Shown in pieces: positions 56,570 through 64,000 of a DNA stretch of 64,000 bases (its first letter is position 1; every line of letters starts with the position of its first letter). Source of the DNA: Pseudomonas putida (GTDB lineage Bacteria > Pseudomonadota > Gammaproteobacteria > Pseudomonadales > Pseudomonadaceae); NCBI RefSeq assembly GCF_004357765.1, contig NZ_SMTE01000004.1:310001-374000 (forward strand). The letters run 5' to 3'. Position numbers and translations under genes: made by a program. The notes under the pieces were generated by a model. That model did not search any database. It worked only from the letters and a program-made list of their open reading frames with translations, and was not told the origin of the DNA.

Positions 56570-57713
56570 TCCGAACGCCAACCAGCAACTGATCCCGGTA
56601 CTGAATGTCCAGGAATCCGAAGTCCAGCGGCAGATGAGCATCTGCAATGCCTGCCGCTACTGCGAAGGTTTCTGCGCGGTGTTCCCGGCCATGACCCGCC
56701 GACTGGAGTTCGCCCAGGCGGATATCCACTACCTGGCCAACCTCTGCCACAACTGCGGCGCCTGCCTGCATGCCTGTCAGTACGCCGCGCCCCATGCCTT
56801 CGAGGTCAACGTGCCCAAGGCCATGGCCAAGGTCCGCCTCGACACCTACAGCGAATACGCCTGGCCACGCGCCATGGGCCGCTTGTACCAACGCAACGGC
56901 CTGACCCTGGCATTGGCGTCCGGTTTCGGTCTGGTGCTGTTCCTGTGCTTGAGCCTGCTGGCCATGGGCAATTTGTTCAGCGCAATGCCCGGCGGCAACT
57001 TCTACGGAATCTTCCCCCACAACACCCTGGCGCTGATGTTCGGCGCGGTGTTCGGATTCGCACTGATTGCTCTCGGCATGGGGGTGCGCAGATTCTGGCG
57101 CGATGTCTCGCCCCCCGCCGCCCATGTCACGCTGAAAAGCTCGGCAGCACTGGAAGCGACCGCCAGCGTCGCCCGTCTCAAGTACCTGGATGGCGGCCAT
57201 GGCCAAGGCTGCAACAACGCCGATGACCGCTTCACCCTGTGGCGCCGGCGCTTTCACCACCTGACCTTCTACGGCTTCTTGCTCTGCCTCGCAGCCACCG
57301 CCTGCGCCACGCTCTACCACTATCTGCTGGGCATGGCGGCACCCTACCCCGTGCTCAGCGTGCCGGTGCTGCTGGGCATCACGGGTGGCTTGGGTCTGCT
57401 GGTAGGTCCTGCCGGGCTGCTCTACCTGAACCTGCGCCGCAACGAAGCCCAGGGTGACGCCCAGCAAAAGCCGATGGATCGCGGCTTCATTGCCCTGCTG
57501 TTCCTGATCAGCGCTAGCGGTCTGAGCCTGCTGGCGTTTCGCGAAACGGCCGCCCTCGGCCTGCTGTTGGCCATTCACCTGGGCCTGGTCATGGCGTTCT
57601 TCCTGACCATGCCCTACAGCAAGTTCGCCCACGGCATCTTCCGCAGCGCGGCACTGCTCAAGTACGCCATCGAAAAACGCCAACCCAACCCGGTCGACGC
57701 CGGGAGCGACTGA
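56556..57713 (+). CDS. tcuB: TcuB membrane electron-transfer protein
   Basis: This is a 385-residue membrane protein that reoxidises TcuA and passes electrons to the quinone pool. Two [4Fe-4S] motifs are seen: C30/C33/C36/C40 ([11 protein letters not shown]) and C64/C67/C70/C74 ([11 protein letters not shown]). Six hydrophobic segments follow from about residue 105, with histidines in [15 protein letters not shown] and LAIHLGLV that could ligate heme. The start overlaps tcuA by 14 bases with GGAGG upstream. The longer reading from 56481 is inside tcuA. Confidence 0.88.
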   Translation: MQLFDPNANQQLIPVLNVQESEVQRQMSICNACRYCEGFCAVFPAMTRRLEFAQADIHYLANLCHNCGACLHACQYAAPHAFEVNVPKAMAKVRLDTYSEYAWPRAMGRLYQRNGLTLALASGFGLVLFLCLSLLAMGNLFSAMPGGNFYGIFPHNTLALMFGAVFGFALIALGMGVRRFWRDVSPPAAHVTLKSSAALEATASVARLKYLDGGHGQGCNNADDRFTLWRRRFHHLTFYGFLLCLAATACATLYHYLLGMAAPYPVLSVPVLLGITGGLGLLVGPAGLLYLNLRRNEAQGDAQQKPMDRGFIALLFLISASGLSLLAFRETAALGLLLAIHLGLVMAFFLTMPYSKFAHGIFRSAALLKYAIEKRQPNPVDAGSD

Positions 57714-57761
57714 ACGCCGCATTCACCTTCAATAACAACAAAATCGAGCACAACGGTAGCC

Positions 57762-59054
57762 ATGATGAAAACAACAACGCAAACGAGGGGGGCCAAGCTG
57801 GGCGCCATCCTTCGGGTCACCAGCGGCAACTTCCTCGAACAGTTCGACTTCTTTCTGTTCGGCTTCTATGCGACCTACATTTCCCAGACGTTCTTCCCTG
57901 CCAGCAGTGAGTTCGCATCATTGATGATGACCTTCGCCGTGTTCGGCTCGGGATTCTTGATGAGGCCCCTGGGCGCCATCGTTTTGGGGGCTTACATAGA
58001 CAAGGTGGGTCGGCGTAAAGGCCTGATCGTGACACTGTCGATCATGGCCGCCGGAACCGTGCTGATCGCCCTGGTGCCGGGCTATGCCAGCATCGGTCTA
58101 CTGGCGCCGCTACTGGTTTTGCTGGGGCGATTGCTGCAGGGCTTTTCAGCGGGCGCTGAAATGGGCGGGGTTTCGGTGTACCTCTCGGAAATTTCCACCC
58201 CCGGCCATGTTGGCTTCTATACCAGCTGGCAGTCGGCAAGCCAGCAAGTGGCGATCGTGGTGGCGGCGGCTCTGGGTTACACGCTCAATGCCGCCATGGC
58301 AGCAACCGAAGTGGCCGCGTGGGGCTGGCGCATTCCGTTTTTCGTCGGCTGCGTGATCATCCCGTTCATTTTCATCATCCGTCGCTCGCTGCAGGAAACC
58401 GAAGCGTTCAAGATGCGCAAACACCATCCAAGCGCCGCAGAAGTGTTCCGCTCGATGCGCGAAAACTGGCGGACGGTATTGGCCGGCGGCTTGCTGGCCT
58501 CGATGACCACCACCACGTTCTATCTGATCACGGTTTACACACCGACCTTCGGCAAGACCGTGCTGCACCTGAGCACTACCGACAGCCTGGTGGTTACGTT
58601 GCTGGTGGGGGTGAGCAATTTCATCTGGTTGCCCATCGGTGGCAGCCTCTCCGATCGGATCGGTCGAAGACCGCTGCTGCTGGCGATCTCGCTGCTGTGC
58701 ATCTTCACCGCCTACCCTGCCATGCACTGGTTGGCCGAAGCTGCGAGCTTCGAACGATTGCTCGCGGTGTTGCTGTATTTCTCCTTCTTCTTCGGCATGT
58801 ACAACGGCGCCATGGTCGCCGCGCTGACCGAGGTCATGCCACAGAATGTGCGGGTGGTCGGATTCTCCCTGGCTTTCAGCCTGGCCACGGCGCTGTTCGG
58901 TGGATTCACGCCAGCGGTGTCGACGCTGCTGGTACAGGCGACAGGCGACAAAGCCTCCCCGGCGTTCTGGTTGATGTTCGCCGCCGTGTGCGGTTTTACC
59001 GCAACGACGATGCTCTACCGCCGAGCGAGGCCGGTGACCGTGCGCCCGGCATGA
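57762..59054 (+). CDS. tcuC: MFS tricarboxylate/H+ symporter TcuC
   Basis: This is a 430-residue major-facilitator transporter of the citrate-proton symporter (CitA/TcuC) family. Twelve hydrophobic segments can be traced. [24 protein letters not shown] begins the first helix and [24 protein letters not shown] is the loop 2-3 motif; [14 protein letters not shown] is the loop 8-9 copy. It would import tricarballylate, citrate or a related acid for TcuA. It lies 48 bases after tcuB. Confidence 0.88.
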   Translation: MMKTTTQTRGAKLGAILRVTSGNFLEQFDFFLFGFYATYISQTFFPASSEFASLMMTFAVFGSGFLMRPLGAIVLGAYIDKVGRRKGLIVTLSIMAAGTVLIALVPGYASIGLLAPLLVLLGRLLQGFSAGAEMGGVSVYLSEISTPGHVGFYTSWQSASQQVAIVVAAALGYTLNAAMAATEVAAWGWRIPFFVGCVIIPFIFIIRRSLQETEAFKMRKHHPSAAEVFRSMRENWRTVLAGGLLASMTTTTFYLITVYTPTFGKTVLHLSTTDSLVVTLLVGVSNFIWLPIGGSLSDRIGRRPLLLAISLLCIFTAYPAMHWLAEAASFERLLAVLLYFSFFFGMYNGAMVAALTEVMPQNVRVVGFSLAFSLATALFGGFTPAVSTLLVQATGDKASPAFWLMFAAVCGFTATTMLYRRARPVTVRPA

Positions 59055-59198
59055 TGGTGTAACGTCCTTGATCATCGGGTGAGCCGTCCCCCATGGCAGC
59101 TCCGCAGGCAATCGACGCTGTGGAGCCTGCCATATTCTCGTTGGCACCCCGGTGTCTGCTTCGCGGACAAGCCCGCTCGGCACCTGCGTTGTACGGTT
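59055..59198. other. Intergenic region between tcuC and the dehydrogenase gene, with a REP-like element
   Basis: The two genes converge here. The 144 bases hold a single diverged REP (about 59158-59180, CTTCGCGGACAAGCCCGCTC) and no reading frame. I see no classic terminator. Confidence 0.5.
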
Positions 59199-60119
59199 CT
59201 ACCCTCCCAGCACCACACGCACCACATGATCGGCCATCGCTCGCCGCGTCTGCAGCGTTGCGCTGCCCAGGTGCGGTTGCAGCACCACATTGTCCAAGGC
59301 CAACAGTGCCTCGGGCACCAGGGGTTCGTCGGCGAACACATCCAGCGCAGCGCCGCCGAGCCGACCATCGCTCAACCGCGCCACCAGTTCGTCCTCGTCG
59401 ACCACGCTGCCACGCGCCACGTTCACCAGTACGCCTTCTGCACCGAGCGCTTCCAGTACCTGGGCATCGACCAGGTGCCGGGAGCCCGCACCACCCGCTG
59501 CCGCCACCAGTAAAATGTCGCTGGCCGCGGCCAGGCTACGTGGGTCGTCATGGTAGGTATGCTCGCAGCCGGCCAGTGCCCGTCGGTTGTGGTAAGCCAG
59601 TTCGACGCCGAAGGGCCGCAAACGCTCGGCGATTGCCGTACCGATGCGGCCCAGGCCAATGATGCCCACCCGTTGCCCGCGCAGGCTGGTCCCCAGGCGT
59701 GGGAAGCCGCCCTGGCGCCAGTGGCCCGCCCGCACGAAACGGTCGGCCAGGCACACCTGGCGCAACAATGCCAACAGCAGCGCTACGGCTTGGTCGGCCA
59801 CCGCATCGGTGAGGATGTCATCGGTCGTGCTGACACGAATCCCCCGCAGGCGCGCCTGCTCCAGGTCGATGGCATCGACTCCCACGCCATTGACCGCAAT
59901 CAGCGACAGCTTGGGCAATGCCGCCATGAGCAAAGGTGGCACGCCCTGCACGCCATTGGTGACCAATGCCGCGAAGCGCTCGGGCCGCTCGGCCAGCAGC
60001 GCCTGGCGGGCATCGGCATCGTATGCGCGTACCAGCACGAAGCGTTCGGCCAGACGGGTCTCATGCTCGGCCAACAACGGCGCGAGCATCAACAGAGCCG
60101 GTTGGTACGCTCCGTTCAT
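59199..60119 (-). CDS. D-2-hydroxyacid dehydrogenase (GhrB/KguD-like)
   Basis: This is a 306-residue NAD(P)-dependent reductase. The dinucleotide motif is GLGRIG at 155-160, and the catalytic trio R236 (NVARGSVVDE), E265 (ADEPLV) and H283 (QPHLGSAT) is intact. The family reduces 2-oxo acids such as glyoxylate, hydroxypyruvate or 2-ketogluconate. The ATG at 60119 overlaps the MFS stop as ATGA, so it is translated together with that carrier. The substrate is unknown; a sugar acid or oxo acid imported by the carrier is likely. Confidence 0.87.
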   Translation of the reverse strand: MNGAYQPALLMLAPLLAEHETRLAERFVLVRAYDADARQALLAERPERFAALVTNGVQGVPPLLMAALPKLSLIAVNGVGVDAIDLEQARLRGIRVSTTDDILTDAVADQAVALLLALLRQVCLADRFVRAGHWRQGGFPRLGTSLRGQRVGIIGLGRIGTAIAERLRPFGVELAYHNRRALAGCEHTYHDDPRSLAAASDILLVAAAGGAGSRHLVDAQVLEALGAEGVLVNVARGSVVDEDELVARLSDGRLGGAALDVFADEPLVPEALLALDNVVLQPHLGSATLQTRRAMADHVVRVVLGG

Positions 60120-61483
60120 GCAGCCTCCAGTTCCAAACGCGAATCCGATTGCGACTTCGGACGCCCAAGCATGGCTGCCGGGATCGCCAAAATCAGCGCG
60201 CCACTGATGAACAGGCACAAGCCGAGCACGTAGGTGCCGTTGTTGATGTCACCGGTGAGGTTTTCCGCCACGGCGGTGATCATCGAACCGGTGAATCCTG
60301 ACAGGTTACCGATGGCGTTGATCATGCCGATGCCCGCAGCCGCGGCCACCCCTGACAGCACCGTGCCCGGCAGTGTCCAGTAGATCGGCATCAGACTGAG
60401 CACACCGGAGGCGGCCACCGTCAGGAACAAGATCGACAGCACGACATTGCCGGAGAACGCCGCACTGAGAATCAGCCCGCAGCCGCCGATGAACGCTGGT
60501 ACCGCAGCATGCAGGCGGCGCTCGCCCGTGCGGTTGGAGTGGCGTGCGTTGAGGAACATGGCAATCACCGCAACGCCATAGGGGATGGCAGTCAGTAGGC
60601 CGATCTCCAGGCTACTGTTGACGCCGGCACTCTTGATGATCGACGGCATCCAGAAGGCCAGGCCATAGAAGCCCGTGTTGAACGTCAGCAGAATGAACAC
60701 CAACAACCAAACCCGCGGGCTGAAGAACACCTCGCCCAGACGCGAGACCTTGCCATGCTCTTCTTGCTGCAGATTGGACTTGAGCAGTCGCTTTTCGGCG
60801 TCCGACAGCCAGCCGGCCTTATCGATGTTGTCGCACAGGCAGGTAAACACCACCACTGCCATGATTACCGAAGGCACGCCTTCGATCAGCAGCATCCACT
60901 GCCAGCCAGCCATGTCGTGCCAGCCATCCAGACTGGTCATCAGCCAGCCCGAAAGTACGCCGCCCAGGGTCAGGCTGACCGGCATCGCCATCAGGAAACC
61001 GGACATCACCCGGCTCTGCCGATGGGTCGGGAACCAGTAGTTCAGATACAGGATCACGCCTGGAAAGAAACCGGCCTCGCAGATACCAAGCAGAAAACGC
61101 AGCACATAGAACATGGTGCTGGACTCGAGGTGGAAGAACGCCGCCAGTGGCTGGGTGAACGCCACGGCCATGGAGATGATGGCCCAGCTCAGCATGATGC
61201 GGGCGATCCAGAACCGCGCGCCGTAGCGATGCAGCAGCAAATTGCTGGGTACCTCGAACAGGAAGTAGCCCCAGAAGAACACGCTGGCGCCCAGCGCGTA
61301 CACGGTGTTGCTGAATTGCAGGTCGTCGAGCATGCTCAACTTGGCAAAACCGATGTTGACCCGGTCCAGGTAGGCCGCCATGTAGCACAGCAGCAGGACC
61401 GGCAGGATACGCAAGATGACCTTGCGGTAGGTGCGATCTTCAAAAGCCTGATCGCTGGCGGGGTCGACAGTTTGATGAGTCAT
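60116..61483 (-). CDS. MFS anion:cation symporter-family transporter
   Basis: This is a 455-residue transporter with 12 predicted helices. The N-terminal LLLCYMAAYLDRVNIGFAKL is the signature of the ACS family (phthalate, 4-hydroxyphenylacetate, tartrate, glucarate, ketogluconate carriers), followed by FFWGYFLFEVPSNLLLHRYG and FLLGICEAGFFPGVILYLNY WFP. GMINAIGNLSGFTGSMI is in the second half. The ATG at 61483 has AGAGG upstream. The substrate is an organic anion, probably the sugar or oxo acid used by the neighbouring dehydrogenases. Confidence 0.87.
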   Translation of the reverse strand: MTHQTVDPASDQAFEDRTYRKVILRILPVLLLCYMAAYLDRVNIGFAKLSMLDDLQFSNTVYALGASVFFWGYFLFEVPSNLLLHRYGARFWIARIMLSWAIISMAVAFTQPLAAFFHLESSTMFYVLRFLLGICEAGFFPGVILYLNYWFPTHRQSRVMSGFLMAMPVSLTLGGVLSGWLMTSLDGWHDMAGWQWMLLIEGVPSVIMAVVVFTCLCDNIDKAGWLSDAEKRLLKSNLQQEEHGKVSRLGEVFFSPRVWLLVFILLTFNTGFYGLAFWMPSIIKSAGVNSSLEIGLLTAIPYGVAVIAMFLNARHSNRTGERRLHAAVPAFIGGCGLILSAAFSGNVVLSILFLTVAASGVLSLMPIYWTLPGTVLSGVAAAAGIGMINAIGNLSGFTGSMITAVAENLTGDINNGTYVLGLCLFISGALILAIPAAMLGRPKSQSDSRLELEAA

Positions 61484-61534
61484 GGCCAAGCCTCTCGACA
61501 TGTCGTGCATGCCTGATTGTTGTTATCGAAAGAG

Positions 61535-61558
61535 CGCCGGACGCGACCGCGTCCGGCG
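61535..61558 (-). terminator. Hairpin between the KGSADH-type gene and the MFS gene
   Basis: CGCCGGACGC and GCGTCCGGCG pair over 10 bp around a four-base loop, nine bases after the aldehyde dehydrogenase stop. The downstream minus-strand sequence (CTCTTTCG) has only a short T-run, so partial read-through to the transporter gene is likely. Confidence 0.55.
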
Positions 61559-61566
61559 GTAGTGCG

Positions 61567-63150
61567 TTAGCGAATCGGGTCGCGGCTGGGCTGGCCATCG
61601 ATCAGGCGCAGCAGCCCCAGGGGGTTGGCATCGCGCAGCGCCTCGGGCAGCAGCGCATCGGGGAAGTTCTGGTAGCACACCGGGCGCAGGAAACGGTCGA
61701 TCGACAGGGTTCCGACCGAAGTGCCACGGCTGTCGGAGGTGGCCGGATACGGGCCACCGTGGACCATGGCGTCGCACACCTCGACACCGGTCGGATAGCC
61801 GTTGACCAGCACCCGGCCAGCTTTCTGCTCAAGTACTGCCACCAGCGGGGCAGCCTCTGCGAAGTCATGCGCTTCGCCGATCAAGGTCGCGGTCAGTTGT
61901 CCGCCCAGAGCGTGCAGTGCAGCCAGCAACTGGGCCTGGTCGGCCAGCTCGACCACCACCGTGGCGGGGCCGAAGACCTCTTCCTGCAGCAAGGGCTCAC
62001 CGTCCAACAACAGCTGCACATCAGCCCGGAACAATTGCGGCCAGGCCTGATCACCCTGCTGTTCACCACCCGCAAGATGACGGACGCCCGTCAGCCCCTT
62101 GAGCGCGGCCACACCGCGGGCATAACTGGCCAGCGTGCCGCGGTTGAGCATGGTCTGCGGCGCCTGGCCGGCCATCTGCACACGCAAGTGCTCGACGAAG
62201 GCACTGAATTCAGGGGAGCGTACGCCCAGCACCAAGCCCGGGTTGGTGCAAAACTGTCCACAGCCCAGCACCACCGAAGCGGCCAATTCTCGGGCCACGG
62301 TTTCGCCACGGGCAGCGAGTGCCGCGGGCAACACGAGCACCGGGTTGATGCTGCTCATCTCAGCAAACACCGGGATCGGCTGTGGTCGCGCCGCCGCCAT
62401 GTCACACAATGCTCGGCCCCCCTTGAGCGAGCCAGTGAAGCCGACGGCCTGGATGGCAGGGTGCTTGACCAACGCTTCGCCGACTGCAGCACCAAAGACC
62501 ATATTGAAAACGCCCGCTGGCATGTCGCAGCGTTCGGCAGCGGCGACAATGGCTTCAGCGACCCACTGCGCCGTGGCCATGTGGCCGCTGTGCGCCTTGA
62601 ACACCACCGGGCAGCCCGCGGCCAATGCGGCGGCGGTATCTCCACCGGCTGTGGAGAACGCCAGAGGGAAATTGCTGGCGCCAAATACCGCTACCGGACC
62701 CAAGCCCATGCGGCATTGACGGATGTCCGGGCGTGGCAGTGGAGTCCGCTGGGGTTGCGCCCGGTCGATACGCGCACCGGCAAAATCACCCCGACGCAGC
62801 ACCGTGGCAAATAGTCGTAGCTGGCCACTGGTACGTGCGCGCTCGCCCTGAATGCGGGCAGGTGGCAGTGCCGTTTCACGGCAAACGGTCTCGATGAAAT
62901 CGGCGCCCAAGGCATCCAACGCCTCGGCAATGGCGTCGAGAAAATCGGCCCGACGTCCAGCGGAAAGGGCCCGGTAGGTTGGATAGGCAGCCGCAGCAGC
63001 CAGCGCGGCGGCGTCCACTTCCGCATCCGTTGCCTGATGGAACGCCCCGGGCATCACTTGGCCGGTGCGTGCATCGACACTATGCAACGTGGCCTGACCG
63101 GTAGCGCGGCGAACCCCGCCGATGAATTGTTGACCTGCGAATGAAGTCAT
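61567..63150 (-). CDS. 2-oxoglutarate semialdehyde (2,5-dioxovalerate) dehydrogenase-type ALDH
   Basis: This is a 527-residue aldehyde dehydrogenase, the length of the type III ketoglutarate-semialdehyde dehydrogenases. N160 (GASNFPLAF), K185 (VVFKAHSGH), E264 (FAEMSSINP) and the nucleophile C301 (GCGQFCTNPG) are all in place. The family oxidises 2-oxoglutarate semialdehyde to 2-oxoglutarate, the last step of glucarate, galactarate, arabinose and hydroxyproline degradation. No dehydratase or aldolase that would make this semialdehyde is in the window. Confidence 0.88.
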   Translation of the reverse strand: MTSFAGQQFIGGVRRATGQATLHSVDARTGQVMPGAFHQATDAEVDAAALAAAAAYPTYRALSAGRRADFLDAIAEALDALGADFIETVCRETALPPARIQGERARTSGQLRLFATVLRRGDFAGARIDRAQPQRTPLPRPDIRQCRMGLGPVAVFGASNFPLAFSTAGGDTAAALAAGCPVVFKAHSGHMATAQWVAEAIVAAAERCDMPAGVFNMVFGAAVGEALVKHPAIQAVGFTGSLKGGRALCDMAAARPQPIPVFAEMSSINPVLVLPAALAARGETVARELAASVVLGCGQFCTNPGLVLGVRSPEFSAFVEHLRVQMAGQAPQTMLNRGTLASYARGVAALKGLTGVRHLAGGEQQGDQAWPQLFRADVQLLLDGEPLLQEEVFGPATVVVELADQAQLLAALHALGGQLTATLIGEAHDFAEAAPLVAVLEQKAGRVLVNGYPTGVEVCDAMVHGGPYPATSDSRGTSVGTLSIDRFLRPVCYQNFPDALLPEALRDANPLGLLRLIDGQPSRDPIR

Positions 63151-63250
63151 GGATGCACCCTTGGCGTTGCGAAAGAGATGGGCGCTAATCTAGGCGGCTC
63201 TGCGATTCTTGCCCAATGGCTTTTAGGGATCATCCGATAACGCTTTGTTA

Positions 63251-64000
63251 TCAGTTCTCCTGTCCACGTCCCGCATTGGCCACGAGAATCTCGGCAAACT
63301 CCAACGCCGCACCGCTCAAGGGCTCGCCTTTGCGAGTCAGGATCCCGTAATCCTGAGGGGTCAGATGCAGCGGCGTGTCGAGGTTGACCAACACACCGCT
63401 GGCCAGGTGCGGCTCGACCATCGCCTGGGGCAGCATGCCGATCATCGGTCCGCCAAGCAGCACCTTGAGGAAGGTCTGCATGGAGATGGTATCGATGGTG
63501 TTGCGTGGCACCGCCACCCCCGCTTCAGCGAAGGCACGCTCCATGCGCCCGCGAATCGGCGTGCCCTTGGGATAGAGAATCCAGGGCCACTCCAGCAACT
63601 GCGCAAGCGTCACCGGCCCAACCGCACTCAAGGGATGCTGATCGTTGACCACGAAGCAGAACGGCTCGGGTGCCAGTGGCTGGAAGTCGAAGCGCTGGTG
63701 CTGCGAGACATCGGTAAAGCGGGCCACGGCCAAGTGCAGGTGCTTGTCTTCGAGCATGGCCATCAGGTGATCGCTGGTTTGTTCCACCACCTCGATCGAC
63801 AACAAGGGTTTGCGCTGCTTGATCTCGACGATGGCATCGGGCAGCGCTACCGCAGTGGCGGCGAAGATGCCACCCACCTTCAAATGACCATGGCCACCCT
63901 GGCGCAGGTTGTCGATCTGGTCGACGAAGTTGCGCGCATCGTTGAGCGCGATCTGGGCATAGCGCACCACCTGCTCGCCCAATGCCGTGGGCGGCATGCT
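63251..64000 (-). CDS. LysR-family regulator, N-terminus beyond the window
   Basis: This is the C-terminal 249 residues of a LysR-type regulator; the helix-turn-helix lies past base 64000. Visible are the linker (PPTALGEQVVRYAQIALNDA) and the periplasmic-binding-protein-like inducer domain (GHLKVGGIFAATAVALPDAI, DHLMAMLEDKHLHLAVARF, HPLSAVGPVTLAQLLEWPWI, LLGGPMIGMLPQAMVE). The PTALGE(Q) linker resembles GbpR/galactose-binding-regulator-like members that respond to sugar acids. It runs in the same direction as the KGSADH-type gene, 100 bases upstream of it, and is its likely controller. Confidence 0.85.
   Translation of the reverse strand, partial: SMPPTALGEQVVRYAQIALNDARNFVDQIDNLRQGGHGHLKVGGIFAATAVALPDAIVEIKQRKPLLSIEVVEQTSDHLMAMLEDKHLHLAVARFTDVSQHQRFDFQPLAPEPFCFVVNDQHPLSAVGPVTLAQLLEWPWILYPKGTPIRGRMERAFAEAGVAVPRNTIDTISMQTFLKVLLGGPMIGMLPQAMVEPHLASGVLVNLDTPLHLTPQDYGILTRKGEPLSGAALEFAEILVANAGRGQEN

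Noticed and set aside
53797-64000. Integrative element bounded by tRNA-Leu
   Set aside because: No integrase gene and no second copy of the tRNA 3' end seen in the window; kept only as a low-level finding.

Overview
The window is a stretch of chromosome from a fluorescent pseudomonad, most likely of the Pseudomonas putida group. The grounds are the GC-rich coding style, the queA-tgt-yajC-secD-secF and isc-ndk-rlmN-pilF-rodZ-ispG-hisS-yfgM-bamB-der gene orders, and the GCGGG(A)CAAGCCCGC REP elements between genes. The species call is inference from recalled gene order and was not searched.

Layout. Positions 1-4927 (+) hold a DppA-like binding protein (5' end cut by the window edge) with dppB-, dppC-, dppD- and dppF-like genes, a complete peptide ABC importer. 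A 24-codon membrane peptide lies on the minus strand at 4977-5051. Positions 5210-9009 (+) carry a SnoaL-AraC fusion regulator, an FAD amine oxidase, a cupin and an orphan PotF-like binding protein, which look like an amine or polyamine utilisation group. prfC follows on the minus strand. Next to it is a HigBA-type toxin-antitoxin pair in which both genes are frameshifted. Positions 11793-15234 (+) encode an OpuC-type osmoprotectant importer.

Positions 15467-27787 are dominated by iron uptake: a FecI/FecR/FecA-type cell-surface signalling trio (minus strand), then piuC with a Sel1 protein, the catecholate-type receptor piuA, and a membrane PepSY-flavodoxin-FNR reductase. The ornithine decarboxylase gene speC sits between the two iron groups. 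A glutamine-transaminase-like aminotransferase and an omega-amidase-like hydrolase overlap at 27917-29844.

Positions 29991-46587 are core minus-strand genes. In transcription order they are trmJ, cysE, iscR-S-U-A-hscB-hscA-fdx-iscX, ndk, rlmN, pilF/pilW, rodZ, ispG, hisS, yfgM, bamB and der. suhB (+) diverges from trmJ. A glycine-zipper protein, secF, secD, yajC, tgt and queA (minus) and a tRNA-Leu(CAA) gene (+) follow.

Beyond the tRNA, 54048-64000 is accessory metabolism: a tcuRABC tricarballylate-type group, then a minus-strand cassette of a 2-hydroxyacid dehydrogenase, an MFS anion carrier, a ketoglutarate-semialdehyde-type dehydrogenase and a LysR regulator cut by the right edge.

I see no CRISPR array, insertion sequence, prophage or rRNA. 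The observations most worth following are two abutting IscR type-1 sites, a terminator hairpin whose loop is the ndk -10 box, a ten-G run inside rodZ, the decayed toxin-antitoxin pair, the 24-codon peptide, and the unexplained 503-base region upstream of speC.
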